Positions 53,813-64,000 of a stretch of 64,000 nt of DNA are shown here, piece after piece (the first letter of the stretch is position 1; each line of letters opens with the position of its first letter). The notes under the pieces are model-generated. The model saw only the letters and a program-made list of their open reading frames with translations. It ran no database searches and was not told the origin of the DNA. The stretch spans positions 1 to 64,000 of the forward strand of contig LJSV01000011.1 of the NCBI GenBank assembly GCA_001314715.1, written 5' to 3'. The position numbers were made by a program, and so were the translations under genes. The DNA comes from Rhodobacteraceae bacterium HLUCCA12. GTDB lineage: Bacteria > Pseudomonadota > Alphaproteobacteria > Rhodobacterales > Rhodobacteraceae.

Positions 53813-54051
53813 CAAGCCGGCGAAAGGCGCACCGTGACGAATGGGCGCAGGGCGGGATGCGCCAGTCTGGCGGCGTAACAACTGGACGAATCCACAAAAT
53901 TCGCGTAACTGGCGTCGATCAAGCGGCCTTCTTTTCCTGGGAAAGGGTGCCGCGTGGAAACAATAGGACGAAGGCCGCGCAGAACGCGACCGAACCGGAC
54001 CGCCGCTGGTAGGCTTGATGCTGCCGCTGGCTGACGCAGAGGATGGACGGT
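53813..54051. other. Upstream region of the SleB gene
   Basis: Together with the repeat this forms a 340-base gap. No gene is supported on either strand; an antisense frame runs through it and through the SleB gene but has the look of a shadow. The SleB promoter should lie here. Confidence 0.35.
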
Positions 54052-54714
54052 ATGGGACATGGTATTCGCAAGGCCCCCTTTGGGGCGCTTTCGGCATTTC
54101 TCGTGATGGCACTGGTGGCGGTTCAGCCCGCCACGGCCGAGGTCAGGGTGCAGCAGGGGCTGATGATGGCGCTTGATACCGAGCGCGAGGCCATTCGCCG
54201 CGTTCCCGCAAGCCTGATCGTTCGCTCGTCCGAGGCCCAGGAGGCCCTGGCCGCGCGCCGGCTTGAGCGTGCCTGGCTGATGCAGCAGCCCGTAACCCTG
54301 GGCGAGGATCGCCAGTTCCAGTGCTTGCAGGAGGCGATCTATCACGAGGCGCGTGGCGAGACCATCGCGGGCCAGTTCGCGGTGGCCGAGGTGATCTTGA
54401 ACCGGGTCGATCTGCCAAGCTTTCCCGACAGCGTCTGCGACGTGGTGCATCAGAACGCCAATCGGCGCAATGCCTGCCAGTTCAGCTATGCTTGCAATGG
54501 ACGCTCGCGCACGATGGCCGAAACCGGCGCGCGCGAGCTTGCCGGACGCATCGCGCAGTTGATGCTGTCGGGCACGCCGCGCGAGTTGACCGATGGTGCC
54601 ACCCATTTCCACACCACCGCCGTGCGCCCGGTCTGGTCGCGCCGTTTTGCGCAAACTGCGCAGATCGGCACGCATCTGTTCTATCGCGCGCCGGTGCAGC
54701 TTTCCAGCAACTGA
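54052..54714 (+). CDS. Cell wall hydrolase of the SleB family
   Basis: A 220-residue exported hydrolase. A signal-like helix (APFGALSAFLVMALVAVQ) ends at ATAE. The SleB domain (~95-215) has the catalytic glutamate in LQEAIYHEARGE, with AVAEVILNRVDLPSFPD and TDGATHFHTTAVRP. It should cut peptidoglycan, probably in wall remodelling. An in-frame ATG lies 9 bases upstream (54043); AGAGG spacing favours 54052. Confidence 0.85.
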   Translation: MGHGIRKAPFGALSAFLVMALVAVQPATAEVRVQQGLMMALDTEREAIRRVPASLIVRSSEAQEALAARRLERAWLMQQPVTLGEDRQFQCLQEAIYHEARGETIAGQFAVAEVILNRVDLPSFPDSVCDVVHQNANRRNACQFSYACNGRSRTMAETGARELAGRIAQLMLSGTPRELTDGATHFHTTAVRPVWSRRFAQTAQIGTHLFYRAPVQLSSN

Positions 54715-54769
54715 TGGGCGCGCGCGCCGTATTCGGTCGGCGCAGCGCCCGGTCATGGCGTCCAAGGGG

Positions 54770-55429
54770 TCAGCGGTTGGTTTCGGTCAACCGCCGGCGA
54801 ACGTATTCGGTGACATGCCCGATCATGGGCTGCATATGCGCCTCTTCGTCGCGGAAGAAGTGATCGGCGCCTTCGATCTCGGTGTGGGTAATGGTGATGC
54901 CCTTCTGCTCGTGCAGCTTGTTCACCAGGGTATGCGTGTCCTTGGGCGGCGCGATCCGGTCGGCGGTGCCGTTGATGATCAGCCCCGAGGCCGGGCAGGG
55001 CGCAAGGAAGCTGAAATCATAGCGCGCGGCATCCGGCGCCACCGAGATGAAGCCGGTGATGTCGGGGCGGCGCATCAAGAGTTGCATGCCGATCCAGGCC
55101 CCGAAGCTGAAACCGGCGACCCAGCAATGCCGGGTATTCTGGTTCATTGCCTGCAAGTAATCCAGCGCGGCCGCGGCATCGGCCAGTTCGCCGTCGCCAC
55201 CACTGTATTCGCCCTGGCTGCGCCCGACGCCGCGGAAGTTGAACCGCAGCACCGAAAAGCCCAGACCGTGAAAGGCGTAATGCAGGTTATACACCACCTT
55301 GTTGTTCATCGTGCCGCCAAATTGCGGATGGGGATGTAGGATGATGGCAATCGGCGCGTCCCGCGTGGGCTGGGGGTGATAGCGCCCCTCCAGTCGTCCT
55401 TCGGGTCCAGGGAAAATCACTTCGGGCAT
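54770..55429 (-). CDS. Alpha/beta hydrolase
   Basis: A 219-residue hydrolase of the small dienelactone-hydrolase-like group. Nucleophile elbow GFSFGAWIG, oxyanion region LHPHPQFGGTMNNKVV, acid GTADRIAPP and histidine GADHFF are all visible. The RFNFRGVGRSQGE stretch is typical of this conserved alphaproteobacterial family. Substrate unknown. It is divergent from iscR. Confidence 0.85.
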   Translation of the reverse strand: MPEVIFPGPEGRLEGRYHPQPTRDAPIAIILHPHPQFGGTMNNKVVYNLHYAFHGLGFSVLRFNFRGVGRSQGEYSGGDGELADAAAALDYLQAMNQNTRHCWVAGFSFGAWIGMQLLMRRPDITGFISVAPDAARYDFSFLAPCPASGLIINGTADRIAPPKDTHTLVNKLHEQKGITITHTEIEGADHFFRDEEAHMQPMIGHVTEYVRRRLTETNR

Positions 55430-55499
55430 CGGGCAACCTTTGCGGGATCGGCAGGTGGCAGGCTTTCCGGCTTCAATCTTGACTCTTGTAGTCGGGCAA

Positions 55500-55516
55500 C
55501 CTAGAACAATTCTAAA
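55500..55516. promoter_or_regulatory. ICE-like Irr box ahead of iscR
   Basis: AGAA-CAA-TTCT with AAA to the right matches the alphaproteobacterial iron control element (TTTAGAA-N3-TTCTAAA) bound by Irr, with mismatches only in the outer left bases. It lies about 120 bases before the iscR start. It suggests iron/haem control of the isc-suf operon. Confidence 0.6.
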
Positions 55517-55634
55517 CTTTCGGCGTTGCGGACCTTGGCGGAGCCGGCGCGCGCGGGATAGCAGTTAAGCAACCCCCGTTCGCGCGTCAATGTGTTTATC
55601 TTGCGCGTATGCGCCACCTTTCGAGGATACGGAC

Positions 55635-56099
55635 ATGAAACTTTCGACCAAGGGGCGCTATGCCATGGTTGCAATGGTCGATCTGGCGCTGATTCTGAGA
55701 CAGCAGGACGGGCGACACGTTTCGTTGTCCGAGATCGCGCGGCGCCAGGATGTATCGCTGGCCTATCTGGAGCAACTGTTCGTCAAGCTGCGCCGGGCCG
55801 GGCTGGTTGAATCGGTGCGCGGCCCCGGCGGCGGGTATCGTCTTGCCCGCCCGGCCGAGGACATTCGCATCGCCGAGGTGCTGGAGGCGGTCGAGGAATC
55901 CGTATCCGCCATGGAAAAGGGCGCGGGGGCCTCGGGTGCGATGTCGGGCAGCCAGGCGCAATCCATGACCAACCGGCTTTGGGAAAGCCTGTCGGCGCAG
56001 GTCTATGTCTTTTTGCACCAGACCACGCTGGCCGAGGTGGCGGGCAACGGCCTCAAGCCCTGCCCGGCGGTTCCGGGGCTGTTTCGGGTCACGGCATGA
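55635..56099 (+). CDS. iscR: Rrf2-family regulator, IscR type
   Basis: A 154-residue winged-helix regulator and first gene of the isc-suf operon. It opens MKLSTKGRYAMVAMVDLAL and has the SLSEIARRQDVSLAYLEQLF recognition region and the VRGPGGGYRLARP wing. The three closely spaced cysteines that hold the [2Fe-2S] cluster in E. coli IscR are absent; the only cysteine is in KPCPA near the end. This matches the atypical IscR of Rhodobacter-type bacteria. GAGG precedes ATG 55635. Confidence 0.9.
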   Translation: MKLSTKGRYAMVAMVDLALILRQQDGRHVSLSEIARRQDVSLAYLEQLFVKLRRAGLVESVRGPGGGYRLARPAEDIRIAEVLEAVEESVSAMEKGAGASGAMSGSQAQSMTNRLWESLSAQVYVFLHQTTLAEVAGNGLKPCPAVPGLFRVTA

Positions 56100-57142
56100 G
56101 CGAACGCCTCTATCTGGACTGGAACGCGTCGGCCCCGCTGCGCGGCGAGGCGCGCGCGGCGATGATCGCGGCGATGGATCTGACCGGCAATGCCAGCTCG
56201 ATCCACGCCGAGGGGCGCGCGGTGCGCGGCCTGATCGAGCGCGCGCGCGCTCAGGTCGCCACCGCGCTGGGCGCCGACGGTGCCGATATCGTTTTTACCT
56301 CGGGCGCGACCGAGGCGGCGGCACTGGCCTGCGCCGGACGCGGCCTGCAGTGCGGCGCGATCGAACATGACGCGGTTGCGGCCTGGTGCGTCGACGATCT
56401 GCCGGTCGATGCGCGGGGACGCGTCGCAGTCTGCGATCCCGGTGCGACGGCGCTGCAACTGGCCAATTCGGAAACCGGCATCGTGCAGGATCTGCCCGAA
56501 GGGCTGGCGGTGTCGGACCTGACGCAGGGGTTCGGCAAGCTGCCGGTTGCGTTCAACTGGCTGGGTTGCGCCATGGGCCTTGTGTCGGCGCACAAGCTGG
56601 GCGGACCCAAGGGGATTGGCGCGCTGATCTTGCGGCGGGGGCTGGATGTCAGCGCCCGCATTCGCGGCGGCGGGCAGGAAATGGGGCGCCGCGCGGGCAC
56701 CGAGAACGTGATCGGCATCGCCGGTTTCGGCGCCGCCGCCGAGGCCGCGGCGCGCGATCTGGCAGACGGTGTCTGGGATCGGGTTGCGGAAATTAGAAAT
56801 ATTCTAGAACAGGCACTGGAAGCCGATTGTCCAGGGATTATCTCAGTCGGAAAGGGCCAGCCGCGCCTGCCGAACACGCTGTGCCTGCTTGCGCCCGGAT
56901 GGAAGGGCGAAACGCAGGTCATGACGCTGGACTTGGCGGGGTTTGCGGTCTCGGCGGGTTCGGCCTGCTCGTCGGGCAAGGTGGCGGCCAGCCGTGTGCT
57001 GCGGGCCATGGGCCTTGACGATGCGGCGGCGGGATCGGCGCTTCGGGTGTCGATCGGGCCGGATATCGCGCGCGAGGATGCCTTGCGCTTCGCGCAGGCT
57101 TATGCGGCCGCATGGAAGCGGGCGCGGGCGCGGATGAAGTGA
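56096..57142 (+). CDS. Cysteine desulfurase, NifS/IscS type
   Basis: A 348-residue PLP enzyme supplying sulfur for cluster assembly. PLP histidine region GAIEHDAVAAW, PLP lysine SAHKLGGPKGIGAL and active cysteine loop SAGSACSSGKVAAS are present. It is shorter than IscS (~400), and the substrate-facing EHDA replaces EHxS. The start overlaps the iscR stop by 4 bases. Together with sufS at the end of the operon, the cell has two desulfurases in one operon. An ICE-like palindrome lies inside this gene. Confidence 0.9.
   Translation: MSERLYLDWNASAPLRGEARAAMIAAMDLTGNASSIHAEGRAVRGLIERARAQVATALGADGADIVFTSGATEAAALACAGRGLQCGAIEHDAVAAWCVDDLPVDARGRVAVCDPGATALQLANSETGIVQDLPEGLAVSDLTQGFGKLPVAFNWLGCAMGLVSAHKLGGPKGIGALILRRGLDVSARIRGGGQEMGRRAGTENVIGIAGFGAAAEAAARDLADGVWDRVAEIRNILEQALEADCPGIISVGKGQPRLPNTLCLLAPGWKGETQVMTLDLAGFAVSAGSACSSGKVAASRVLRAMGLDDAAAGSALRVSIGPDIAREDALRFAQAYAAAWKRARARMK
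56792..56808. promoter_or_regulatory. Internal ICE-like palindrome in the desulfurase gene
   Basis: AGAA-ATA-TTCT with ATT and AGA flanks is an Irr-box-like palindrome in coding sequence, about 390 bases before the sufB start. The AT-rich codons around it contrast with the GC-rich gene. It may control a second, internal transcript beginning before sufB, or be a chance match. Confidence 0.4.
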
Positions 57143-57181
57143 ATGAATTGCGGGCCCAGGCCCGCCGGACAGAACGGGAAA

Positions 57182-58710
<1,529 letters not shown>

Positions 58711-58714
<4 letters not shown>

Positions 58715-58941
58715 TCGGGCAAGCCATTGAAACGCTTTATGCCGACATTGTTCGTGGCTGGCACAGGGCCGGGACGCGGTCGCTGCTGACGGGCAGCCTG
58801 GCTGCGCTGGGCCTGCTGACGCCGGCGATCATCGCACTGGCCTTCGTGGTGCCGCCGGCCGCGGTCGCGGCGGTTGTCGCGCCGCTTCAGCTGGGGGCGT
58901 CGCTGGCCATCGCCGGACGGTTGGAGGGGCGCGCGCAATGA
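58711..58941 (+). CDS. Small membrane protein in the suf operon
   Basis: A 76-residue protein. After a polar start it has two hydrophobic stretches ([20 protein letters not shown] and [14 protein letters not shown]). I do not recognise a family. It overlaps sufB and the next small gene by 4 bases each, so it is translated with the suf operon. Confidence 0.7.
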
Positions 58942-59135
58942 GCATGAAAACGGCCTTGGGCCAGACCTGGCGTCAGGCGCTGTTGTTCGGCCTTGTCTTC
59001 GTGGCGATCGGTTTCGGGCTCGATGCCATGCTGGGCCGCAGTGTCGATCTGGCGATGCGGGCGACCACGATCATCATCGCCTCTGGGATCTACTGGCTGG
59101 CGACGGCCTGGATGCTGACGCGCCGGCAGGGGTGA
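58938..59135 (+). CDS. Small membrane protein in the suf operon
   Basis: A 65-residue protein with two predicted helices (ALLFGLVFVAIGFGLDAML and TTIIIASGIYWLATAWML). Family unknown. It begins inside the previous gene's stop (ATGA). A role near the SufBCD machinery can only be guessed from position. Confidence 0.68.
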   Translation: MSMKTALGQTWRQALLFGLVFVAIGFGLDAMLGRSVDLAMRATTIIIASGIYWLATAWMLTRRQG

Positions 59136-59181
59136 AAGTCGCCATGAAAGCCAAACATCTGACGTCGGAAAGGGCGTGCGA

Positions 59182-59376
59182 ATGAACTGGAAATGGCTGC
59201 TGACCGGCGCCGAGCCGCGTATGCGCTACGGGCTTCTGGTGGCGATCGGGGTCGTGGTGATGATGACCCTGACCTATTCGATCTGGGCGCCCGGCGGGCG
59301 GGGCATGGCGGCCTTTGCCGCCATCGCCGCGGTCATCATCAGTCACATTTCTGCGAAACTGATCATGAAGAAGTAG
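59182..59376 (+). CDS. Small membrane protein in the suf operon
   Basis: A 64-residue protein with two hydrophobic helices (YGLLVAIGVVVMMTLTYSIW and MAAFAAIAAVIISHISAKL) and a basic end (MKK). GGAAAGGG precedes the ATG at 59182; a GTG 6 bases earlier is possible. Family not recognised. Confidence 0.65.
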   Translation: MNWKWLLTGAEPRMRYGLLVAIGVVVMMTLTYSIWAPGGRGMAAFAAIAAVIISHISAKLIMKK

Positions 59377-60225
59377 ATGTCCATGGCAGACGCACGCGAC
59401 ACGGGCCATAGCCCCCCGCTCAAGCTATACTGGTGGCGCGCACGACCGAATTTCGGCGACGCGATCAACCGCAGGATCGTCGCCCAGGAAACGGGTCGGC
59501 GGGTCGAGTGGGCGCCGCCAGAATCCGCCGACATGTTGGCAATCGGCAGCGTGCTGGGGTTTGAGGGAACGATCCGCAGGCTACGGGGGCCAATGGCGCA
59601 GCATCCGCTGATCTGGGGTTCGGGCTTCTTGTCCGATCCAGGGGACGCGCCAGTGGGAATCCGGGTCGGAATGCGGTGTCTGGCGGTTCGTGGCCCGTTG
59701 ACTGCCGCGTGCCTGCCGGGTTTTGCAGGCGTTTATGGCGATGCGGGTTTGTTGTGCCCACGCTTATTGCCGTTTGACGGTCCGCGCGCTGGGATCGCCT
59801 ATGTGCCGCACCACGCACAATGGAAAAAACCCGCGAAGCTGGAGGCCCTTCAGCGCGAAGGGTTGCGCATCATCGATGTCCGTCAGAGTGACCCGTGGGA
59901 TGTCGTGGCCCAGATTGCGCGGTGCGAGATCGTGCTTTCGGCCAGCCTGCATGGACTGGTGGTGGCCGATGCCTATGGTGTTCCCAATATCTGGGTGGCA
60001 ACCAACGACTGGATGGCAACTGAAGGTGCATTCAAGTTCCGCGATTATTTTGCTTCGGTCGGGCGCAAGGATGACCCGGCTGCCACCTTGGACGAGGCCC
60101 TGAGGCTGGCGGCGCAGGGCGCTATAGGTTTTGACTGCGCCGCCGGCGTGGCGCGGGCCCAAGAGGATCTGACGTCGGTGCTGGCGGAAGCGTTCCCCGC
60201 CGTGCTCGGGACAATGGAAAGTTGA
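59377..60225 (+). CDS. Polysaccharide-pyruvyl-transferase-family protein
   Basis: A 282-residue protein of the PS_pyruv_trans family, which attaches a pyruvate ketal to sugars. It opens with LKLYWWRARPNFGDAINRRI, followed by YGDAGLLCPRLLPF and the family-typical VLSASLHGLVVADAYGVPNI. Its place between sufB and sufC is unexpected: it has no obvious Fe-S role. It starts one codon after the previous stop and ends 42 bases before sufC. Confidence 0.82.
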   Translation: MSMADARDTGHSPPLKLYWWRARPNFGDAINRRIVAQETGRRVEWAPPESADMLAIGSVLGFEGTIRRLRGPMAQHPLIWGSGFLSDPGDAPVGIRVGMRCLAVRGPLTAACLPGFAGVYGDAGLLCPRLLPFDGPRAGIAYVPHHAQWKKPAKLEALQREGLRIIDVRQSDPWDVVAQIARCEIVLSASLHGLVVADAYGVPNIWVATNDWMATEGAFKFRDYFASVGRKDDPAATLDEALRLAAQGAIGFDCAAGVARAQEDLTSVLAEAFPAVLGTMES

Positions 60226-60267
60226 GCCGGCCATGAATGGCCGAGCCAAGAGAGGAAATGAGGAAAA

Positions 60268-61022
<755 letters not shown>

Positions 61023-61026
<4 letters not shown>

Positions 61027-62342
61027 GCGCCCCGGCCGTTGCGAAAACCCGCGCGGCCCGGCGCGAGGCGAAACTCGCCGCCACCGCCGCGCGGCTGGAA
61101 AATCACCCGCTGCCCCAGGGCGGCGGCTGGCTGGGCCGTGCCCGTGTCGCGGCGCTGGCCCGGCTCAAGGGTATGGGTCTGCCCGAACGGCGCGACGAAT
61201 ACTGGCGCTTCACCAACCCGGCGCGGCTTGCCGACGATGCGGTGACGCCCGCGGCGTTGTTCGATGCCAGCGACGAGGTCGACGAATTCGACGGTATCGA
61301 CCGGCTGAAGCTGGTGTTCGTCGATGGTGTCTTCGATGCGCAGGCCTCGGACGATCTGGCGCTTGAGGGGATCGAGATCGCCCGCCTGGCCGAGGCCGGC
61401 GGCAGGGACATCCACTGGGCGCAAGACCTGTACGGCGCGCTTGAGGCCGAAGGCCAGTCACCGGTCGAACGCCCGCTGGCCGCACGCAATTCGGCCTATG
61501 CCCGCGATGGCGTGCTGATCCGTGTTTCGGCCAAGCCGTCGAAACCGGTTTCGCTGATCTATCGGCGCAGCAGCCCCGAGGGCGCGGCGGTGCTGCACCA
61601 TGTGATCCGGCTGGAGCCGGGGGCCGAGCTGACGCTGCTGGAAAACGGCCCGGCCGCCGCGCGCTATTCGATCGACATCGAGGCCTGCATCGCCGATGGC
61701 GCCGCGCTGCATCATGTGCGGGCGCAGGGCCGCGACCATGAGCGCAGCGGCATCACCCATGTCTTTGCGCGTCTTGGCGAGGGATCGGTGTTCAAGTCCT
61801 TCACCCTGTCGGCCAACGGCGCGGTGCTGCGCAACGAGGCGGTGGTCTGGCTGAACGGCAAGGGCGGTTCGGCCCATATCGCCGGTGCGGCGATGGGCGA
61901 CGGCGCGTTTCACCATGATGACACCGTTTTCGTCACCCATGCCGCGCCGGATTGCGAAAGCCGTCAGGTGTTCAAGAAGGTGCTGCGCAACGGTGCGGTG
62001 GGGGTGTTCCAGGGCAAGATCCTGGTTGATCAGATCGCCCAGTTGACCGATGGCTACCAGATCAGCCAGTCGCTGCTGCTGGATGAGACCAGCCAGTTCC
62101 TGGCCAAGCCTGAGCTGGAAATCTATGCCGATGACGTGAAATGCTCGCATGGCTCCACCTCGGGCGAAATCGACGCCGATCAGCTGTTCTATCTGCGCGC
62201 GCGCGGCCTGCCGCTGGACGATGCGCAGGGCCTGCTGGTGCTGGCCTTCCTGGCCGAGGCGCTGGAAGAGATCGACAGCAACGAACTGGCCGACGACATG
62301 CGCCATCGCCTTGAAGGCTGGGTCAACCGCCACCGGCGCTGA
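61023..62342 (+). CDS. sufD: Fe-S scaffold subunit SufD
   Basis: A 439-residue SufD partner of SufB and SufC. ERRDEYWRFTNPARL near the start and the C-terminal KPELEIYADDVKCSHGSTSG, then DADQLFYLRARGL, are family landmarks. The start overlaps the sufC stop by 4 bases. Confidence 0.94.
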
Positions 62343-62367
62343 CCGGACCACAGCAACAGGGGCAAGC

Positions 62368-62865
62368 ATGGCCATCAGCGGCGATATCCTGCGCAGCTAC
62401 CGCGCACCGCGCATGGTGCTGCGCGAACGCATGGCTGGCGAGCGCCGCGAAGGGCGGGCGCTGGTCTATCTGATGATCGCCTGCGCGCTGATCTTCGTGG
62501 CGCAATGGCCCCGGCTGGCGCGGCAGGCGCATCTGTCGCCCGAGGTGCCGTTCGACGCGCTGCTGGCCGGCGCGCTGTTCGGCTGGATGTTCCTGGCGCC
62601 GCTGTTCTTTTACGGGATCGGCGCATTGCTGGGCATGGTGCTGAAACTGCTGCGCCGGGGGGCCGATGCCTTCGCGGCGCGGCTGGCCCTGTTCTGGGCG
62701 CTGCTGGCGGCCAGCCCGCTGGTGCTGGCACAGGGCCTGGTCGCGGCCTTTGCCGGGCCGGGCGCGTTGAGCGTGGCGACCGGGCTTGTGGTGATCGCGG
62801 TATTTCTGGCGATTCTGCTGGCCGGTCTGGCCGAGGCGCTTGAAGCGCGGCAAGGGGCGGCGTAA
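62368..62865 (+). CDS. Membrane protein after sufD, YIP1-like
   Basis: A 165-residue protein with about four hydrophobic helices and a basic N-terminus (LRSYRAPRMVLRERMAGER). It resembles YIP1-type membrane proteins that accompany suf genes in Rhodobacteraceae; function unknown. It lies 25 bases after sufD and 9 bases before the next membrane protein gene. Confidence 0.7.
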   Translation: MAISGDILRSYRAPRMVLRERMAGERREGRALVYLMIACALIFVAQWPRLARQAHLSPEVPFDALLAGALFGWMFLAPLFFYGIGALLGMVLKLLRRGADAFAARLALFWALLAASPLVLAQGLVAAFAGPGALSVATGLVVIAVFLAILLAGLAEALEARQGAA

Positions 62866-62874
62866 GGGGTCGGC

Positions 62875-63450
62875 ATGAACCGAGACGACATCACAGCCCT
62901 GGTGCGCTTGTCCGTGACCGAGCCCGAAAAGGGTGCGCAAGCGGTCATGGCGCTGGATCCGCCGCTGCCGGCGCGCTGGATGCTGATGGTCTTTGCCGTG
63001 ACGCTGGGCGTGGTTCTGGCCTATCTCTTGCCGGTCATCGCCGGGCAGGGGCCGGACCTGCCCAGCCCGTTCGCGGCCGCGATGCTGCAAGGGGGAATGA
63101 ACCTGGTCGCGGTCTTTCTGATCACCGGCGTGGGCCGGCTGTTCGGCGGGACCGGACGGTTCGAGGATGCCTTGCTGCTGGTCGGCTGGCTGCAACTGCT
63201 GATGGCCGGGGTGCAGCTTGTGCAACTGCTGGTTCTGCTGGTTCTGCCGCCGCTGGGCAGCGTCGTCATGGTGGCGGCGGTGGCCCTGTTCTTCTGGCTT
63301 TTAAGCGGGTTCATCCGCGCGCTGCACGGCTTCCAGTCGCGCTTCGTGGTGCTTCTGGGCACGCTGGGCACACTGTTCGTCGCTGCGTTCGTGATGTCGG
63401 TGATCCTGATCCTGCTGGGATTCGAACTGCCGGAGATGACCAATGTTTGA
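62875..63450 (+). CDS. YIP1-family membrane protein
   Basis: A 191-residue protein with about five hydrophobic helices (e.g. WMLMVFAVTLGVVLAYLLPV and VVMVAAVALFFWLLSGFI). The layout fits the YIP1 family. It ends in the sufS start (8-base overlap, ATGTTTGA), so the two are translated together. Confidence 0.75.
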   Translation: MNRDDITALVRLSVTEPEKGAQAVMALDPPLPARWMLMVFAVTLGVVLAYLLPVIAGQGPDLPSPFAAAMLQGGMNLVAVFLITGVGRLFGGTGRFEDALLLVGWLQLLMAGVQLVQLLVLLVLPPLGSVVMVAAVALFFWLLSGFIRALHGFQSRFVVLLGTLGTLFVAAFVMSVILILLGFELPEMTNV

Positions 63451-64000
63451 CGTCGCAACCGTCCGGCGCGACTTTCCGATCCTGTCGCGGCAGGTCAACG
63501 GCAAGCCGCTGGTCTATCTGGACAACGGTGCCTCGGCGCAAAAGCCGCAGGTCGTGATCGATGCGGTGACGCGGGCCTATTCGCAGGAATATGCGAATGT
63601 TCATAGGGGTTTGCACTACCTTTCAAACCTTGCCACCGACAAGTACGAGGCCGTGCGCGGCACCGTTCAGCGGTTCCTGAACGCAGGCCATGAAGACGAG
63701 ATCCTGTTCACCTCGGGCACGACCGAGGGCATCAACCTGGTGTCCTATGGCTGGGCGGCACCACGTCTGCAACCGGGCGACGAGATCGTCCTGTCGGTCA
63801 TGGAGCATCACGCCAATATCGTGCCCTGGCATTTCCTGCGCGAGCGTCAAGGCGTCAAGCTGGTCTGGGTCGACACCGCGCCCGATGGCTCGCTGGACCC
63901 GCAGGCGGTGCTGGACGCGATCACCGATCGCACACGGCTCGTGGCGGTGACGCATATGTCGAACGTACTGGGCACGGTGGTGGATATTCGCACCATTGCA
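63443..64000 (+). CDS. sufS: Cysteine desulfurase SufS (3' partial)
   Basis: The first 186 residues of a class V PLP desulfurase. MFDVATVRRDFPILSRQVNG, YLDNGASAQKPQVVIDAV, VHRGLHYLSN and the PLP-histidine region VMEHHANIVPWHFLRERQG match SufS. The PLP lysine and the active cysteine lie beyond the window end. It should give sulfur to SufBCD, probably with SufE/SufU help. Confidence 0.93.
   Translation, partial: MFDVATVRRDFPILSRQVNGKPLVYLDNGASAQKPQVVIDAVTRAYSQEYANVHRGLHYLSNLATDKYEAVRGTVQRFLNAGHEDEILFTSGTTEGINLVSYGWAAPRLQPGDEIVLSVMEHHANIVPWHFLRERQGVKLVWVDTAPDGSLDPQAVLDAITDRTRLVAVTHMSNVLGTVVDIRTIA

Noticed and set aside
53740-54765. 341-codon minus-strand open frame covering the 18-base repeat (would encode repeated TPEPTN)
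   Set aside because: It runs antisense through the SleB gene and has no ribosome site; the repeat alone is not evidence for coding.

Overview
The window is about 64 kb of GC-rich DNA with short intergenic spaces, many 1-8 nt gene overlaps and long antisense open frames. Gene content (an Rrf2/IscR-type regulator without the IscR cysteine cluster, an Irr-type ICE motif ahead of an isc-suf operon, a complete carbon-phosphorus lyase cluster, LivKGFHM transport) points to an alphaproteobacterium, most likely Rhodobacteraceae (Roseobacter/Rhodobacter group). This assignment is by inference; no rRNA or tRNA gene was seen.

Layout. 1-2.5 kb: end of a K+-channel-like gene with a zinc ribbon, a CNNM/DUF21 protein, and a frameshifted remnant of a NuoL/DabB-like subunit. 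2.6-11 kb: a livKGFHM-type ABC transporter operon ending in a SugE/Gdx SMR exporter, a divergent ureohydrolase (agmatinase family), a LuxR-type regulator and a nitrilase-family amidase. Together these look like an uptake and breakdown module for a nitrogenous, possibly guanidino, compound. 11.2-21.8 kb: an unusual six-gene co-directional cluster. It encodes an MFS transporter carrying two extra periplasmic sensor-like loops, a glutamate-cysteine-ligase-like (GCS2) enzyme, an ABC exporter fused to an RsbW-like HATPase, a STAS anti-sigma-antagonist-like protein, a Cache-HAMP-SpoIIE phosphatase and an orphan periplasmic binding protein. I read it as a candidate new system in which an Rsb-type partner switch is wired directly onto an exporter.

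22.9-37 kb: C-P lyase region. phnGHIJ-HAD-phnKLN run on the minus strand, phnF and a second phnM paralogue diverge from phnG, a 2H-phosphoesterase-like DUF1045 gene and the first phnM diverge from each other, and phnCDEE plus a hexapeptide transferase form a second minus-strand operon. phnP is absent. 37-48 kb: short hibernation factor, EamA transporter, class V aminotransferase, then a pseudaminic acid operon (pseB-C-F-G-two methyltransferases-WbqC-pseI, without pseH) and a waaA Kdo transferase.

48.7-55.4 kb: exo/endonuclease-phosphatase plus PLD-family pair, a divergent PPDK-like protein, a SleB cell wall hydrolase and an alpha/beta hydrolase. 55.5-64 kb: isc-suf operon: iscR, cysteine desulfurase, sufB, three small membrane proteins, a polysaccharide-pyruvyl-transferase-like gene, sufC, sufD, two membrane proteins and the start of sufS, which runs off the window. 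ICE-like palindromes lie ahead of iscR and inside the desulfurase gene.
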